Part shown: piece by piece, positions 62,560-64,000 of the stretch
How the letters are laid out: each line of letters opens with the position of its first letter
Position numbering within the stretch: the first letter of the stretch is position 1
The notes under the pieces: generated by a model
Told to the model about the DNA's origin: nothing
Database searches by the model: none
What the model saw: the letters and a program-made list of their open reading frames with translations, nothing else
Made by a program: the position numbers and the translations under genes
Source of the DNA: Phyto melanocephala
Taxonomy: Eukaryota; Arthropoda; Insecta; Diptera; Rhinophoridae
Direction: 5' to 3'
Assembly (NCBI GenBank): GCA_941918925.1
Contig: OW799233.1
Coordinates: forward strand, 29,642,421 to 29,706,420
DNA length: 64,000 nt

Positions 62560-63520
62560 ATACAAATAAAAATTCAGAAATGTACCTATTTTGTCGCCCA
62601 TAACCTGTTTAGTCTTCCTGGAATCAAAGTCCTTGATTGTTCAATCCTACCTTCATAAACGTATAAAATACAAAAAGTACCATAAAAAATCAAAAAAGTA
62701 CCTTTTTGGTCGCCCATAACATTTTCAGTCTCATCTCGTATCAATAGTTACTAATTTCAAAATTCTAGCTTCGCAAACGTTGAAAATACCAAAAGTACCA
62801 TAAAAATTCAAAAAGTACCTTTTTTCGCCCATAACATTTTTAGTCTCACAATCAATAGTCCTTGATTGTACAATCCTATCTTCATAAACGTAGAAAATAC
62901 AAAAAGTACCATACAAATTCAAAAAAGTACCTTTTTGGTCGCCCATAACATTTTTAGTCTCACCTGGAATCAAAAGTTCTTGATTGTACAATCCTATCTT
63001 TATAAAGGTAGAAAATACAAAAAGTACCATAAAAATTCAAAAAAGTACCTCTTTGGTCGACCATAACATTTCAGTCTCACCTTGTATCAATAGTCACTAA
63101 TTTCAAAATTCTAGCTTCTCAAACGTTGAAAATACAAAAAGTACTATAAAAATTCAAAAAAGTACCTTTTTTGTCGCCTATAACTTTTTTAGTTTCACCT
63201 ATAATCAATAGTCCTTAATTGTACAATCCTATCTTCATAAACGTAGAATTTACAAAAAGTACCATAAAAATTCAAAAAAAGTACCTTTTTTGTCGCCTAT
63301 AACATTTTTAGCCTCACCTAGAATCCATAGTCCTTGATTGTACAATCCTATCTTCATAAAAGTAGAATTTACAAAAAGTACCATAAAAGTTCAAAAAAGT
63401 ACTTTTTTAGTCGCCATAACATTTTTAGTCTCACCTGGAATCAATAGTCCTTTATTTTACAATACTACCTTTATAAACGTAGAAAATACAAAAAGTACCA
63501 TAAAAATGCGAAAAAGTACA
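62560..63520 (+). repeat. 118-120-bp tandem repeat in family D
   Basis: Units carry CATAAACGTAGAAAATAC, AAAAAGTACCATAAAAATTC, AAAAAGTACCTTTTTGGTCG, CCCATAACATTTTTAGTCTC and CCTTGATTGTACAATCCTA in that order. Confidence 0.8.
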
Positions 63521-64000
63521 TTTTTGGTTAAAGTTCCAAGTTTAAAATCTTCAAATATCTATGTAACAAAATATTTTAATAGACATGATTTAAAGTCAGT
63601 AAATCTACTCTTTTTTGCATAAAAGTAATTATGTTCTAAAAAGTACCAAACTCTTTTCCCAATTTTTCCCCTTTCTACCCTGTTAGGAATGTGTTTCAAT
63701 TTTTACTAAATTATATAATTTTTTATGTATGGTGAAATCCCAATCAAAAATTTTGTGAAAATTGGCCTTCCAATTAGGAGTTACATACATTTTCCGCAAT
63801 TTCCCCTTTTTGGTACCTTTTTTGTCCCCAGAAAAGTTTCCAAAAATTTCACCTAAATTTTTGGCGATATTCTATTAGGCAATAATAATTATCAAATTTT
63901 TTCCCATTGAATAATATTAGAAAAGTTTCTTTTAAAAAAACGTAGAAAATACAAAAAGTATCATAAAAATTCAAAAAAGTACCTTTTCCCATAACATTTT

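Larger units (their letters stand above)
61396..64000 (+). mobile_element. Dispersed element family D, copy 2, runs off the window
   Basis: It starts TACTAGCATTTAACCCGCTA, CTTCGATAGCG as in the copy at 37502. It is interrupted by a family B element (61748-62384). About seven tandem units of roughly 118-120 bp lie at 62560-63520, twice as many as in the other copy, followed by the same unique segment (63530-63930 aligns with 38090-38460) and then the start of another unit at 63935. Confidence 0.6.

Overview
The window is AT-rich nuclear DNA of an insect, almost certainly a higher fly (Schizophora; a blowfly or house-fly relative would fit). The evidence is two minus-strand esterase genes of the dipteran alpha-esterase type with introns of about 60 to 300 bp, GT..AG splice sites, a tRNA-derived SINE, and many fly-type DNA transposon relics. 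There is no sign of bacterial organisation. The species cannot be named from the sequence alone.

Layout. Bases 1-27,000 are gene-poor and made of old transposable elements: Tc1/mariner relics (154-1710, 7469-7952, 17888-18185), a piggyBac-type element with TTAA target duplications (9152-10860), a Harbinger-like MITE with a TAA duplication (15031-15245), a tRNA-SINE (3293-3482), and several copies of related dispersed elements that share an AACAAGTAAGAG...CTATATTCGGC end. Bases 27,300-34,500 hold two head-to-tail carboxylesterase genes. Gene 2 (32381-34501) is intact in five exons (539 aa). Gene 1 (27333-29297) has four recognisable exons, but exons 1 and 2 do not join in frame. Bases 39,242-44,968 hold a three-exon gene for a Crypton-like tyrosine recombinase (1203 aa) with an N-terminal repeat region, zinc-finger-like motifs, a recombinase domain and a Myb/SANT-like C-terminal exon 2 kb away.

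Bases 45,080-51,690 are a 21-bp-period satellite directly upstream of that gene. A 3.36-kb block, containing the gene's 5' flank, most of its first coding exon and the satellite, has been tandemly duplicated. At the far end of the satellite lies a foldback remnant of a Penelope-like retroelement (51778-52847). It carries the C-terminal end of the Penelope protein and, in both inverted arms, a sequence that folds as a hammerhead ribozyme. Bases 53,000-64,000 contain further dispersed elements with internal tandem repeats, hairpin MITEs and unassigned AT-rich DNA.

How they work together. The two esterases look like members of a paralogous detoxification/digestion cluster transcribed in the same direction. 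The recombinase gene appears to be a host gene (introns, long unique coding part) and not an active transposon, and its promoter region is bounded by the satellite. The remainder is mobile-element sediment, often nested, and the nesting allows several insertion sites to be read exactly.
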